Assembly (NCBI GenBank): GCA_900471925.1
Contig: UCGV01000003.1
Coordinates: 361,442 to 425,441, forward strand
Direction: 5' to 3'
Length of the DNA stretch: 64,000 nucleotides
Source: Hyphomicrobiales bacterium
GTDB lineage: Bacteria; Pseudomonadota; Alphaproteobacteria; Rhizobiales; Rhizobiaceae
How positions within the stretch are numbered: position 1 is the first letter of the stretch; each line of letters begins with the position of its first letter. Under the pieces are notes generated by a model. That model searched no databases. It was not told where the DNA came from and saw only the letters and a list, made by a program, of their open reading frames with translations. The translations under genes and the position numbers were made by a program. Below, in pieces: positions 54,815 to 63,929 of this stretch.

Positions 54815-56467
54815 TCAGCCGATGGGAGCGCAGAAAGCGTCGAGCGCTCCGAGTTCGACAGCACCCTTGCCGGCGGCAGCGGCCTTGAACCCCGGCATCG
54901 CCAAGGGAGCACCGAGCACCATGCCGGCTGGTAGCCGAAACTGTGCGGGCGCGCGCGTCAGGTTGAAGACGAAAAGCAGCTTTTCGTCACCCTTTTCACG
55001 CACGAAGGCGAGCAGATCCTGGTTGGTGCCGACGAATTCCATACTGCCGTCGATCAGCACGGGGCGGTTTTTGCGGAATTCCAGCGTGCGCCGATAATGG
55101 TGCAGCACCGAACTGTCGCTGTTTTCCTGCGTATCGACCGAAAGGGCGGCCTGCTCATAGGGCACCGGCAGCCAGCTCTTTTCTGCACCGGTGAAACCGG
55201 CATGGGCCTTGCCCGCCTCCCAAGGCATCGGCGTGCGGCATCCGTCGCGGCCCTTGAAGGCTGGCCAGAAGCGGATGCCGTAGGGGTCGCGCAGATCTTC
55301 GAAGGCAAGCTCCGCTTCCGGCAGCCCCAGTTCCTCGCCTTGATAGAGGCAGATCGAACCGCGCAGCGCCGCCAGCACCGAAATCGCCAGCTTGGCAATG
55401 ACCGGGCGCTCTTCCTCCGTCAGCGCAAAACGGCTGACGTGGCGATTGACGTCGTGATTGGAGAAAGCCCAGCAGACCCAGCCGTCTTTGACCATGCGCT
55501 GGAAGCTCTCGACGCAGCCGCGGATGTGGGCGGCGGTGAATTCAGGACCGAGCAGATCGAACGTGTAGCACATATGCAGCTTGTCGCCGCCGCTCGTGTA
55601 AGCCGCAACCGTCTTCAGCGAACGTGCGCCATCGCCCACTTCGCCGACCGTCGTACGTCCCTCATACTGATCAAGCAGAGCGCGGAAGCGCTGTAGGAAC
55701 GCGATATTCTCCGGTTGCGTCTTGTCGTAGAGGTGGTTCTGCATGCCGTAGGGATTGCTGTCGGGCGCATCGAGACCGGCCTGATCAGGATCAGGCTCGT
55801 GCGGCGGATTGTCACGAAGAAGCTTGTCGCAGAAATAGTAGTTCACGGTATCGAGGCGGAAACCGTCGACGCCGCGGTCGAGCCAGAACTTTACCGTCTT
55901 CAGCAAGGCATCCTGAACGGGCTTGCTGTGAAAGTTCAGGTCCGGCTGGGAAGTCAGAAAGTTGTGCTGGTAATATTGCCGGCGCACGCCGTCCCATTCC
56001 CAACCCGGTCCGCCGAAGATCGACAGCCAGTTATTCGGCGCCGTGCCATCAGGCTTCGGATCAGCCCAGACATACCAGTCGGCCTTGTCGTTCGTGCGGC
56101 TGGCTCGGCTTTCCACGAACCAGGGATGCCGGTCTGATGTATGCGAGATCACCTGATCGATGATGACCTTGATGCCGAGCCTGTGCGCCTCGGCCATCAT
56201 CTCATCGAAATCATCGAGCGTGCCGAAGATCGGATCGACGTCGCAATAATCGGAAACGTCGTAGCCCATGTCGGCCATGGGCGACTTGAAGAAGGGCGAG
56301 AGCCAGATCGCATCGACGCCGAGGCTGGCGATGTGAGGAAGGCGCCGGGTTATCCCCTTGAGATCGCCGAGCCCGTCGCTATCAGTATCCTGAAACGAGC
56401 GCGGGTAGACCTGATAGATCACCGCTCCGCGCCACCAATCCGCATTCCCGCTTGCCTGCAATACCAT
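54815..56467 (-). CDS. aglA: GH13 alpha-glucosidase
   Basis: 550 residues. GH13 oligo-1,6/alpha-glucosidase: VYPRSFQDTDSDGLGDLKGI, the catalytic nucleophile Asp in GVDGFRLDTVNYY, acid/base Glu in TVGEVGD, and transition-state Asp in FSNHDVNRH. Strong match to AglA of rhizobial alpha-glucoside utilisation, but the aglEFGK transport genes are not adjacent, so it may serve trehalose/maltose breakdown alone or with transporters elsewhere. The ATG at 56467 is used. Confidence 0.9.
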   Translation of the reverse strand: MVLQASGNADWWRGAVIYQVYPRSFQDTDSDGLGDLKGITRRLPHIASLGVDAIWLSPFFKSPMADMGYDVSDYCDVDPIFGTLDDFDEMMAEAHRLGIKVIIDQVISHTSDRHPWFVESRASRTNDKADWYVWADPKPDGTAPNNWLSIFGGPGWEWDGVRRQYYQHNFLTSQPDLNFHSKPVQDALLKTVKFWLDRGVDGFRLDTVNYYFCDKLLRDNPPHEPDPDQAGLDAPDSNPYGMQNHLYDKTQPENIAFLQRFRALLDQYEGRTTVGEVGDGARSLKTVAAYTSGGDKLHMCYTFDLLGPEFTAAHIRGCVESFQRMVKDGWVCWAFSNHDVNRHVSRFALTEEERPVIAKLAISVLAALRGSICLYQGEELGLPEAELAFEDLRDPYGIRFWPAFKGRDGCRTPMPWEAGKAHAGFTGAEKSWLPVPYEQAALSVDTQENSDSSVLHHYRRTLEFRKNRPVLIDGSMEFVGTNQDLLAFVREKGDEKLLFVFNLTRAPAQFRLPAGMVLGAPLAMPGFKAAAAGKGAVELGALDAFCAPIG

Positions 56468-56668
56468 TTGACCGCCGCCTCCTGCTTCATTTCGAACGCA
56501 ACACTAAAGGTGGCGAGGCAAAAAACAACAGCGGACAACCGCCTCCAAGGCAGAAGATTGACAGTCGCGATCCGGCAAAAGGGAGACGCTTATAGGCTTG
56601 TCCACACCCCAATGCTACCCACCGGTTTAGGGGTTGCAACGCCAAACCTTTGCGTTAAGGTGCGCGTT

Positions 56669-56687
56669 GACCTGCACGTAACAGGTC
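56669..56687. repeat. Inverted repeat in the oppA leader
   Basis: GACCTG-N7-CAGGTC, six-base perfect arms, about 58 bases upstream of oppA. It could be an operator or a leader stem-loop; a second imperfect inverted GGTTT/AAACC pair lies just upstream (about 56626-56658). Confidence 0.4.
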
Positions 56688-56744
56688 TAAACCGGGAACA
56701 AATGTCTAAAAATAGGCGAAAAAGCCTAGAAAGGTGGACTCACT

Positions 56745-58325
56745 ATGTCCTTTTTCACGAAAAAATTTCTCGCGTCCGCAATGGTTGGCTCATTGCTCGC
56801 ATTTTCGGCCCATGCGGCCACGCTGAATATCCATAATGGTGGCGACCCCACCTCGCTGGATCCGCAGAAACTCTCCGGCGACTGGGAAAACCGCATTGCC
56901 GGCGACATTTTCGAAGGCCTCGTCACCGAAGACGCCAAGGACAATCCGATCCCTGGCCAGGCCGAAAGCTGGACGATTTCTCCTGATGGCAAGGTCTACA
57001 CCTTCAAGCTCCGCGACGGCATCAAGTGGTCCGATGGCCAGCCGGTAACCGCAGGCGATTTCGTTTTCGCCTTCCAGCGCCTCGTCGACCCGAAGAATGC
57101 TGCCGACTACGCCTATCTGCAGTTCACCATCAAGAACGCGGAAAAGATCAACAAGGGCGAGATCGCCGATCTGAACGAGCTCGGCGTCAAGGCGATCGAC
57201 GACAAGACGCTTGAGATCACCCTTGAAAACCCGACCCCCTATTTCATCAACGCCCTGATGCACTACACGGCCTATCCGCTGCCGAAGCATGTCGTCGAGG
57301 CAAAGGGCGCCGATTGGGTCAAGATCGGCAACATCGTCACCAACGGCCCGTACAAGCCGGTCGAGTGGGTTCCCGGCTCGCACGTCACGACCGTCAAGAA
57401 CGATCAGTATTACGGCGCCAAGGATGTGAAGATCGATGGCGCGAAATTCTTCGTGCTTGAAGACCAGGAAGCCGCTCTTAAGCGCTACCGCGCCGGCGAA
57501 TTCGACATCCTCACCGACTTCCCGACTGATCAGTACGAGTGGATGAAGAAAAACCTGCCGGGCCAGGCGCATGTCGCCCCCTTCTCCGGCCTCTACTACT
57601 ACGTCATCAACTCGACCAAGCCGCCCTTCAGCGACAAGCGCGTCCGCCAGGCACTGTCCATGGCGATCAACCGCGAAGTCATCGGCCCGCAGATCCTCGG
57701 CACCGGCGAACTCCCCGCTTACTCCTGGGTTCCGCCGGGCACGGCAAACTATGGCGAACCGGCTTATGTTTCCTGGAAGGATCTTCCCTACAAGGACAAG
57801 GTCGAAGAAGCCAAGAAGCTGCTCAAGGAAGCTGGTTTCGGCCCGGATCACCCGCTGACCGCCGAGCTCAAGTACAACACCAACGACAACCACAAGCGTA
57901 TCGCCGTCGCGATCGCCTCCATGTGGAAGCCGCTGGGCGTCAATGTCGAGCTCGTAAACGCTGAAACAAAGGTTCACTACGACCAGCTGCAGCGTGGCGA
58001 AGTGGAAATCGGCCGCGCCGGCTGGCTCGCCGACTACAACGATCCGGACAACTTCCTGAACCTGCTCGTGACGGGCGTCCAGATGAACTACGGTCGCTGG
58101 TCTAACGCCGACTACGACAAGATGATCAAGGACGGCAACGCTCAGACCGATCTGACGAAGCGCGCCGAGATCTTCAAGAAGGCCGAACAGCTCGCGCTGG
58201 ACGACACTGCCGCACTGCCTATCTACTACTACGTCTCCAAGAACGTCGTCTCGCCCAAGATCGAAGGCTTCGTTGACAACGTTCAGGACATCCACCGCAC
58301 GCGCTGGCTGTCGATCAAAGAATAA
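56745..58325 (+). CDS. oppA: Oligopeptide ABC transporter substrate-binding protein OppA
   Basis: 526 residues. Signal peptide (LASAMVGSLLAFSAHAA). Family-5 extracellular binding protein: NGGDPTSLDPQKLSGDWENRIAGDIFEGLVT, YTFKLRDGIKWSDGQPVTAGDFVFAFQRLVDP, PPFSDKRVRQALSMAINREVI. It binds oligopeptides, possibly murein peptides, and delivers them to OppBC. A strong 12-base-pair hairpin follows, which should protect oppA mRNA and give it higher dosage than oppBCDF. Confidence 0.95.
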   Translation: MSFFTKKFLASAMVGSLLAFSAHAATLNIHNGGDPTSLDPQKLSGDWENRIAGDIFEGLVTEDAKDNPIPGQAESWTISPDGKVYTFKLRDGIKWSDGQPVTAGDFVFAFQRLVDPKNAADYAYLQFTIKNAEKINKGEIADLNELGVKAIDDKTLEITLENPTPYFINALMHYTAYPLPKHVVEAKGADWVKIGNIVTNGPYKPVEWVPGSHVTTVKNDQYYGAKDVKIDGAKFFVLEDQEAALKRYRAGEFDILTDFPTDQYEWMKKNLPGQAHVAPFSGLYYYVINSTKPPFSDKRVRQALSMAINREVIGPQILGTGELPAYSWVPPGTANYGEPAYVSWKDLPYKDKVEEAKKLLKEAGFGPDHPLTAELKYNTNDNHKRIAVAIASMWKPLGVNVELVNAETKVHYDQLQRGEVEIGRAGWLADYNDPDNFLNLLVTGVQMNYGRWSNADYDKMIKDGNAQTDLTKRAEIFKKAEQLALDDTAALPIYYYVSKNVVSPKIEGFVDNVQDIHRTRWLSIKE

Positions 58326-58333
58326 GGATGAAA

Positions 58334-58362
58334 GGCTCTTCCCGGCAGGACCGGGAAGAGCC
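58334..58362 (+). promoter_or_regulatory. oppA-oppB intercistronic hairpin
   Basis: GGCTCTTCCCGG-CAGGA-CCGGGAAGAGCC, a perfect 12-base stem with no T run. It is not a terminator but a likely 3' mRNA-stabilising structure for oppA. Confidence 0.75.
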
Positions 58363-58373
58363 GCTCCACGCCC

Positions 58374-59297
58374 ATGATCAAATATGCACTCCGTCGATTG
58401 CTGTCGACGATCCCCGTCCTGTGGATCGCCGTTACGGCTTGCTTTTTCGTTTTGCGCCTTGCCCCCGGCGGCCCCTTCGATGGCGAAAGGCCATTGCCGC
58501 CGGTGATCCTGAAAAATCTTGCGGTCCACTACAATCTGGATAAGCCGCTCATTCAGCAGTATCTGATTTATGTCGGCGACCTGCTGCGAGGCGACCTCGG
58601 TCCCTCCTTCGCAAGCGAAGATTTCACCGTCAGCCAGCAGATCATGATCGGTCTGCCCTACACCTTCACCATCGGTACGGCAGCCTTCCTGATCGCCATC
58701 ATCGTTGGTGTGGCCGTCGGCTGTCTTGGGGCGCTCTATCAGAACAAGGCACCGGATTATATTCTGGGCGCCCTCATTCTGGTGGGCGTCGTTCTCCCCA
58801 ACTTCCTGATCGCCCCGATCATGCAGCTCGTCTTCGGCATCCATCTCGCGTGGTTCCCGGTCGGTGGCTGGGGTGACGGTTCGATCAAATACCTCGTTCT
58901 GCCGATTTTCGTTCTGGCGCTGCCGCATGCCGGCCGCATCTCGCGCATCACCCGCGGCTCGATGATCGAAGTGATGAACCAGAACTTCATCCGCACCGCC
59001 AAGGCCAAAGGCATCGGTCCGCGCCTGACGGTCATGCGCCATGCGCTGAAACCCGCCATGATGCCCGTCGTCTCCTATCTGGGCCCGGCGGCAAGCTACC
59101 TTCTCACCGGCTCGCTGGTTGTCGAGAGCATCTTCGGATTGCCCGGCATCGGCCGCTATTTCGTCAACGCAGCGCTGAACCGCGACTACGGCATGGTTCT
59201 CGGTACGGTCATCTTCTACATGGTGCTGATCGTGTTCCTGAACCTTCTGGTCGATATTGCCTACGCCTGGCTGGACCCGAAAGTGAGAAACAGATGA
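58374..59297 (+). CDS. oppB: Oligopeptide ABC transporter permease OppB
   Basis: 307 residues. Inner-membrane permease with about six helices; OppB features are FVLRLAPGGPFDGERPLPPVILKNLAVHYNLDKPLIQQYLIYVGDLLRGDLGPS and the coupling loop FIRTAKAKGIGPRLTVMRHALKPAMMPVVSYLG. The stop overlaps the oppC start (ATGA). Confidence 0.95.
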   Translation: MIKYALRRLLSTIPVLWIAVTACFFVLRLAPGGPFDGERPLPPVILKNLAVHYNLDKPLIQQYLIYVGDLLRGDLGPSFASEDFTVSQQIMIGLPYTFTIGTAAFLIAIIVGVAVGCLGALYQNKAPDYILGALILVGVVLPNFLIAPIMQLVFGIHLAWFPVGGWGDGSIKYLVLPIFVLALPHAGRISRITRGSMIEVMNQNFIRTAKAKGIGPRLTVMRHALKPAMMPVVSYLGPAASYLLTGSLVVESIFGLPGIGRYFVNAALNRDYGMVLGTVIFYMVLIVFLNLLVDIAYAWLDPKVRNR

Positions 59298-60211
59298 TCC
59301 TCAATCCCGCAAAAAGAGAGCTGCTCGCAGCCGAATTGCTGGAAGCCGAAGGCCTGTCTCCTGAGGGCCGCTCGCTGACCAGGGATGCGCTGCGCCGCCT
59401 CTCACGCAACAAGGCGGCCGTGATATCGATCGGCGTACTGATCCTGTTGATCCTCGCCGCCTTCCTCGGCCCAAACTTCATTCCCTTCAACTATGAAGAT
59501 CCGGATTGGGCTGCCTTCCGCGCCCCGCCGTCCTTCGAAAGTGGCCACTACTTCGGCACTGACCCGAACGGCCGCGACCTGCTTGCGCGCGTGCTTTACG
59601 GCACCCGTATCTCGCTCGCAGTAGCTCTGACGGCAACCCTCGTCTCCGTCGTCATCGGCGTGCTCTATGGCGCAATCTCGGGCTATATCGGCGGCAGGCT
59701 GGACTCCGTCATGATGCGCTTCGTCGATATCATGTACGCGCTGCCCTACATCCTCTTCGTGATCCTGCTGATGGTGATCTTCGGCCGCAACGTCTACCTG
59801 CTCTTTGCAGCGATTGGGGCGCTCGAATGGCTGACCATGGCCCGTATCGTGCGCGGCCAGACGCTCTCGCTCAAGCATCGCGAATTCGTGGAAGCGGCAC
59901 GCGCCTCCGGTCAGAAGCCTTTCAAGATCATCACCAAGCACATCATCCCGAACCTCGTCGGCCCGGTCGTCATCTTCGCGGCGCTGACCGTGCCGGAGAT
60001 CATCGCGACCGAAAGCTTCCTTTCCTATCTCGGCTTCGGCGTGCAGGAACCGCTGACCTCTCTCGGCACCCTGATCGCCGAGGGTACCGACGCCATGGAA
60101 AGTATGCCCTGGCTGCTGGTCTTCCCGGCAAGCTTCCTCGTGGCCCTGCTCCTCAGCCTGCTGTTCATCGGCGATGGGCTGCGCGATGCGTTCGACCCGA
60201 AGGATCGATAG
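59294..60211 (+). CDS. oppC: Oligopeptide ABC transporter permease OppC
   Basis: 305 residues. Second permease with an N-terminal cytoplasmic region and about six helices; signature HYFGTDPNGRDLLARVLYGTRISLAVALTATLVSVVIG and the coupling loop FVEAARASGQKPFKIITKHIIPNLVGPVVIFAALTVPEIIATESFLSYLGFGV. It abuts oppD (starts one base after oppC stop). Confidence 0.95.
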   Translation: MILNPAKRELLAAELLEAEGLSPEGRSLTRDALRRLSRNKAAVISIGVLILLILAAFLGPNFIPFNYEDPDWAAFRAPPSFESGHYFGTDPNGRDLLARVLYGTRISLAVALTATLVSVVIGVLYGAISGYIGGRLDSVMMRFVDIMYALPYILFVILLMVIFGRNVYLLFAAIGALEWLTMARIVRGQTLSLKHREFVEAARASGQKPFKIITKHIIPNLVGPVVIFAALTVPEIIATESFLSYLGFGVQEPLTSLGTLIAEGTDAMESMPWLLVFPASFLVALLLSLLFIGDGLRDAFDPKDR

Positions 60212-61219
60212 ATGAATCAAGAAAAACAGAGCGATACCCTTCTCGAACTGAAGGACTACTCGATCACCTTCGCAACACCTGAGGGTGAAGTGAAGGCGGT
60301 CTCCGGCATGAACCTTACGGTTCGTCGCGGCGAGCGCATCGCTATCGTCGGTGAATCCGGTTCCGGCAAGAGCCAGACCTTCCTCGGCATCATGGGCCTG
60401 CTCGCCAAGAACGGCAAAACCAGCGGGCATGCCCTGCTCGAAGGCAAGGACGTGCTGGCGCTGAAACCGCGCGAACTCGACCATGTCCGCGGCAAAGACA
60501 TGGCCATGGTCTTCCAGGATCCGATGACGGCGCTCAACCCGTCTCTCAGGATTTCCCGGCAGCTCACCGAGCAGCTCGAGATCCACCGCGGCTTCACCGC
60601 GAGGGCTGCTTCTGCCGAAGCGCTCGATATGCTGAAGCGCGTCGGCATTCCTGACCCGACACGCCGCTTCAACCTCTATCCGCACGAACTTTCAGGCGGG
60701 ATGCGCCAGCGCATCGTCATTGCCATGGCGCTGCTCACCAAGCCGAAGCTCTTGATCGCCGACGAGCCGACGACGGCGCTTGACGTGACCATCCAGGCGC
60801 AGATCCTCGACCTCTTCAACGATCTGACGGCGGAGATGAACACGGCGCTCGTGATGATCACCCACGACCTCGGCGTCGTGGCCGGCCTCGCCGACAAGGT
60901 GGCCGTCATGTATGCCGGCCGCATCGTCGAGGAAGCCCCGGTCGACGAACTCTTCGAAAACCCGGCCCATCCCTATACGGCAGCCCTGCACGCTTCGATC
61001 CCGCGCCCGGACCAGGACGTCGACGATCTCGTCGTGATCCCTGGCCGCCCGCCGAACCTGCAGCATCTGCCGAAGGGATGTAATTTCTCGCCGCGCTGTT
61101 CGCAGGTTCAGGACGATTGCATCGACAGTCCGCCGCAGCTCAAACTGCAGGGCGCAAATCACTGCGCCGCCTGTTTCCATCCCTTCCCCCGCCGCGAGGA
61201 GTTGCTGAGCCATGGCTGA
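60212..61219 (+). CDS. oppD: Oligopeptide ABC transporter ATPase OppD
   Basis: 335 residues. Walker A GESGSGKSQT, signature LSGGMRQRIVIAMAL, Walker B LLIADEPTTALDV. The C-terminal oligopeptide/dipeptide extension has four cysteines (GCNFSPRCSQVQDDC..NHCAACFHP), the pattern linked to an Fe-S cluster in Dpp/Opp ATPases. It overlaps oppF by eight bases. Confidence 0.95.
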   Translation: MNQEKQSDTLLELKDYSITFATPEGEVKAVSGMNLTVRRGERIAIVGESGSGKSQTFLGIMGLLAKNGKTSGHALLEGKDVLALKPRELDHVRGKDMAMVFQDPMTALNPSLRISRQLTEQLEIHRGFTARAASAEALDMLKRVGIPDPTRRFNLYPHELSGGMRQRIVIAMALLTKPKLLIADEPTTALDVTIQAQILDLFNDLTAEMNTALVMITHDLGVVAGLADKVAVMYAGRIVEEAPVDELFENPAHPYTAALHASIPRPDQDVDDLVVIPGRPPNLQHLPKGCNFSPRCSQVQDDCIDSPPQLKLQGANHCAACFHPFPRREELLSHG

Positions 61220-62198
61220 TCGCTCGCTTCTAAGGGTCGAGAACCTGACGACCCAGTTCGAGATCCCCTCGAAATCCTTCTTCAAGCCGCCGCTCATGCT
61301 GACGGCCGTCAACAATGTCAGCTTCGATCTCGCTGAGGGACGCACGCTTGGCATTGTCGGCGAATCCGGCTGCGGCAAATCCACGCTTGGCCGCTCGATC
61401 CTGCGCCTCCTCAAGGCGCAGAAGGGCCGCATCCTCTGGCAGGGCCGCAATCTGCTCGATCTGTCCGAAGAGGAAATGCGTGCGGCACGCCGCGACATGC
61501 AGATCATCTTCCAGGATCCGATCGCCTCGCTCGATCCGCGCATGACGGTCGGTGACATTATCGCCGAACCGCTCACCGTTTTCGAGCAGAAGCTGACCAG
61601 GGCCCAACGTCTCGAGCGCGTGCGCGAGATCATGACCGCTGTCGGTCTGGTGCCGGAGATGATCAATCGCTATCCGCACGAATTTTCGGGCGGCCAGGCG
61701 CAACGTATCGGCATTGCCCGCGCCGTCGTCACCAAGCCGAAGCTCATCATCTGCGACGAGCCCGTCTCGGCCCTCGACGTCTCGATCCAGGGCCAGGTCA
61801 TCACACTGCTTCGCAAACTGCGCAAGGAGTTCGGCCTGACGTTGATCTTCATCAGCCACGACCTCTCGGTGGTGCGCCTGATCTCGGACGATGTGCTGGT
61901 GCTCTATCTCGGCAAGGTGGTCGAAGCCGGCGATTGCGCCACCGTCTTCGAAAATCCCGCGCATCCCTACACGCAGGCACTGTTCTCGGCGGCTCCGATC
62001 CCGGATCCGAAGCTCGCCCGCCAGCGTAGCCGCATCCGCCTGCAGGGAGACCCGCCCTCCCCGCTCAATCCGCCGAAGGGATGCGTCTTCTCGCCGCGCT
62101 GCTGGAAGGCGACGGATGTCTGTCGCACCGAAATGCCGCCGACGGAAATGGTTCGCCCCGGCCAGACCGCCGCCTGCTATCATATGGACCGGCCCTGA
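61212..62198 (+). CDS. oppF: Oligopeptide ABC transporter ATPase OppF
   Basis: 328 residues. Walker A GESGCGKST, signature FSGGQAQRIGIARAV, Walker B LIICDEPVSALDV, and the same Cys-rich C-terminal extension (GCVFSPRCWKATDVCRTEM..ACYH). It energises OppBC with OppD. A ten-base perfect hairpin follows in the gap before the sugar kinase. Confidence 0.95.
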   Translation: MADRSLLRVENLTTQFEIPSKSFFKPPLMLTAVNNVSFDLAEGRTLGIVGESGCGKSTLGRSILRLLKAQKGRILWQGRNLLDLSEEEMRAARRDMQIIFQDPIASLDPRMTVGDIIAEPLTVFEQKLTRAQRLERVREIMTAVGLVPEMINRYPHEFSGGQAQRIGIARAVVTKPKLIICDEPVSALDVSIQGQVITLLRKLRKEFGLTLIFISHDLSVVRLISDDVLVLYLGKVVEAGDCATVFENPAHPYTQALFSAAPIPDPKLARQRSRIRLQGDPPSPLNPPKGCVFSPRCWKATDVCRTEMPPTEMVRPGQTAACYHMDRP

Positions 62199-62209
62199 AG
62201 CATTATTCT

Positions 62210-62235
62210 CCATCGCCCCGAGACAGGGGCGATGG
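62210..62235 (+). terminator. Terminator-like hairpin after oppF
   Basis: CCATCGCCCC-GAGACA-GGGGCGATGG, a perfect ten-base stem followed by ACTTTCCGC. The T run is weak; it may act as a partial terminator or 3' stabiliser before the kinase gene. Confidence 0.6.
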
Positions 62236-62312
62236 ACTTTCCGCTCCTTGCGGCTTGTCTCGCCCCGCCTCTTCGCGTATCCGCAAGGACAGAAAAATTC
62301 CGGGAGGACGGC

Positions 62313-63224
62313 TTGAGCGGACGGTTTCTATCGATCGGTGAATGCATGGTGGAGCTCTCGCAGGCAGGCGAAGGCCTGCTGCGCAAAGGCTTCGCCGGCG
62401 ATACGTTCAACACCGCATGGTATGCCCGCGCCTGCTTGCCGCCTGCCTGGTCCGTCGATTATTTTACTGCGCTCGGCGATGATCCGATGTCCGACGAGAT
62501 GGTCGCCTTCATGGGCAAGGCCGGCATCGGCACGGATCTCATCCGCCGCATCAAGGGCAAGACGCCCGGCCTCTACATGATCAACCTGCGCAACGGCGAA
62601 CGCTCCTTCAGCTACTGGCGTGACAGCTCGGCCGCCCGCAGCCTGGCTGCAGATCCCGATCGCCTGCGCGAAGCCGTGGAGAGTGCAGATGTCGTCTATT
62701 TCTCCGGCATCACGCTGGCCATCCTCTCCCACGACGACGCCGAAACGCTGCTGGCGGAAATTCGCCGCGCCAAGGCAATCGGGAAGTTCGTCGTCTTCGA
62801 TCCGAATATCCGCCCTCGTCTCTGGTCGAGCTATGATGTGATGCACACGACGATCAGTGAAGGGGGCCGCGCGTCCTCGCTGGTCATGCCGAGCTTCGAC
62901 GACGAGGTTGCCCATTTCGGTGACGCCTCCATCGAAGCCACGATCGAGCGCTATCGCGGGCTCGGCGCCACGCATGTCGTCGTCAAGAACGGCGCGGAAG
63001 GCGCAACGCTCGGCTTCGGCGAGGAGCTGCTGCATGTGCCAGCGAAAAAGGTGAAAACCGTCGTCGACACGACAAGCGCCGGAGACAGCTTCAACGGCGC
63101 ATTCCTCGCTGATTACCTGGAAAACCGGGATGCCCCGGCAGCCGCCCGCTTTGCAGCCAAGGTCGCTGCCCGTGTCGTCAGCGAGCATGGCGCGCTTGTG
63201 CCGAAGGAAAAGCTCGACCTCTAA
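62313..63224 (+). CDS. kdgK: PfkB-type sugar kinase, likely 2-keto-3-deoxygluconate kinase
   Basis: About 303 residues from a TTG with GGGAGGA six bases upstream; a longer frame to 62232 is rejected. PfkB motifs: N-terminal GECMVELS and GFAGDTFNTAWYA (substrate), middle VFDPNIRPRLW, and C-terminal VVDTTSAGDSFNGAF with the catalytic Asp in GDSFNG. The substrate prediction (KDG in the Entner-Doudoroff/uronate route) is by sequence similarity and should be treated as moderate. Confidence 0.85.
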   Translation: MSGRFLSIGECMVELSQAGEGLLRKGFAGDTFNTAWYARACLPPAWSVDYFTALGDDPMSDEMVAFMGKAGIGTDLIRRIKGKTPGLYMINLRNGERSFSYWRDSSAARSLAADPDRLREAVESADVVYFSGITLAILSHDDAETLLAEIRRAKAIGKFVVFDPNIRPRLWSSYDVMHTTISEGGRASSLVMPSFDDEVAHFGDASIEATIERYRGLGATHVVVKNGAEGATLGFGEELLHVPAKKVKTVVDTTSAGDSFNGAFLADYLENRDAPAAARFAAKVAARVVSEHGALVPKEKLDL

Positions 63225-63236
63225 CATTTGGTTGAA

Positions 63237-63274
63237 GCCTGCGCATGTCGCTCATTGTGCGGCCACGCGCAGGC
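63237..63274. terminator. Hairpin in the kdgK-gstI convergent gap
   Basis: GCCTGCGC...GCGCAGGC, eight-base perfect arms with a 22-base loop, between the convergent kdgK and gstI stops. A shared transcript-end structure is plausible; no clear T run. Confidence 0.4.
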
Positions 63275-63314
63275 TCGCCCCCGCCTCAGCGGTCATTCAG
63301 ATCTGATGGCCGGA

Positions 63315-63503
63315 TCAGGAATTCGGCTTCTTCTCGTCGCTGCGTACGGCTTCGTCGTGGTACCAGCAGCTGTCGACCGCATCACACACATCAGCCGCCT
63401 CACGTTCCATCATACGGAAGCGCTCGAAGCGGTTCGGGGCGCGAACAGCCTTGACGGGAAACTGGTAGATCGTCGCGGATTCGCGATGGAAACCGATTGC
63501 CAT
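63315..63503 (-). CDS. gstI: GstI, translational inhibitor of glnII (DUF2735)
   Basis: 62 residues, divergent to glnII with a 426-base gap. DUF2735 family (FHRESATIYQFPVK at the start). In Rhizobium leguminosarum the same-size, same-position GstI blocks translation of glnII mRNA when fixed nitrogen is plentiful, and NtrC represses gstI under limitation. Size, orientation and neighbour are all conserved here, so the function is very likely the same. The SD is AAAGG nine bases before the ATG. Confidence 0.9.
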   Translation of the reverse strand: MAIGFHRESATIYQFPVKAVRAPNRFERFRMMEREAADVCDAVDSCWYHDEAVRSDEKKPNS

Positions 63504-63929
63504 GAGATAGCCTTTCTTCAGCTCGGCCTATCAACATTCACGGTCGCTACAATAGCACAATGCACATAGTTTATGCAAATTGCACAAAATAAATGCAATG
63601 ACGCATTTGTAAACGATCCGAACAGCATTTCCTCATAAAGCCTGCGCTGATTTGTTTAAAACTTCATCCATCTGCTTCAACGCTGGAATTTTCGCCGGGT
63701 TCCCGCACAAAAAACCGCCTGCTTCAAGCAGGATAGCCGTCACGGAGGGTCGCTCCACCCTGTTTACGGTGCACCGCGGAACCACCCCGGACAATTGATT
63801 CGTAAATTTTTTATGTCGAGAACCCGATCTGGCACGCTACGTGCTTTAGCTTAGACATCCCCTGGCAGGGCGCGCCCTTGCGTCCGCCGCCTCAGGATTT
63901 TGCTCACGTTCGCAGCAGAGAGAGTAGCG
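63504..63929. promoter_or_regulatory. gstI-glnII intergenic regulatory region
   Basis: 426 bases without a gene. It holds a sigma-54-type promoter for glnII at 63830-63845, an inverted repeat GGTGCACC at 63768-63775 reminiscent of an NtrC half-site pair, a small hairpin CCTGCT/AGCAGG at 63718-63732, and an AT-rich patch near 63540-63620 likely to contain the gstI promoter. The NtrC identification is tentative because its two half-sites are not at the usual spacing. Confidence 0.7.
63830..63845 (+). promoter_or_regulatory. glnII: Sigma-54 (-24/-12) promoter of glnII
   Basis: TGGCACG-CTAC-GTGCT, matching TGGCACG-N4-TTGC(A/T) except one base in the -12 element. It lies about 85-100 bases before the glnII ATG, in agreement with the NtrC/RpoN control of glnII in rhizobia. 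Confidence 0.75.

Noticed and set aside
56790..59042. Minus-strand open frame of 750 codons opposite oppA-oppB
   Set aside because: Antisense shadow of oppA and oppB; low-complexity His/Asp/Arg-rich sequence and no initiation signal.
63760..63780. NtrC-binding site
   Set aside because: Half-sites resembling GGTG/CACC occur but the spacing does not match the usual palindrome, so I left it as a suggestion inside the intergenic feature.
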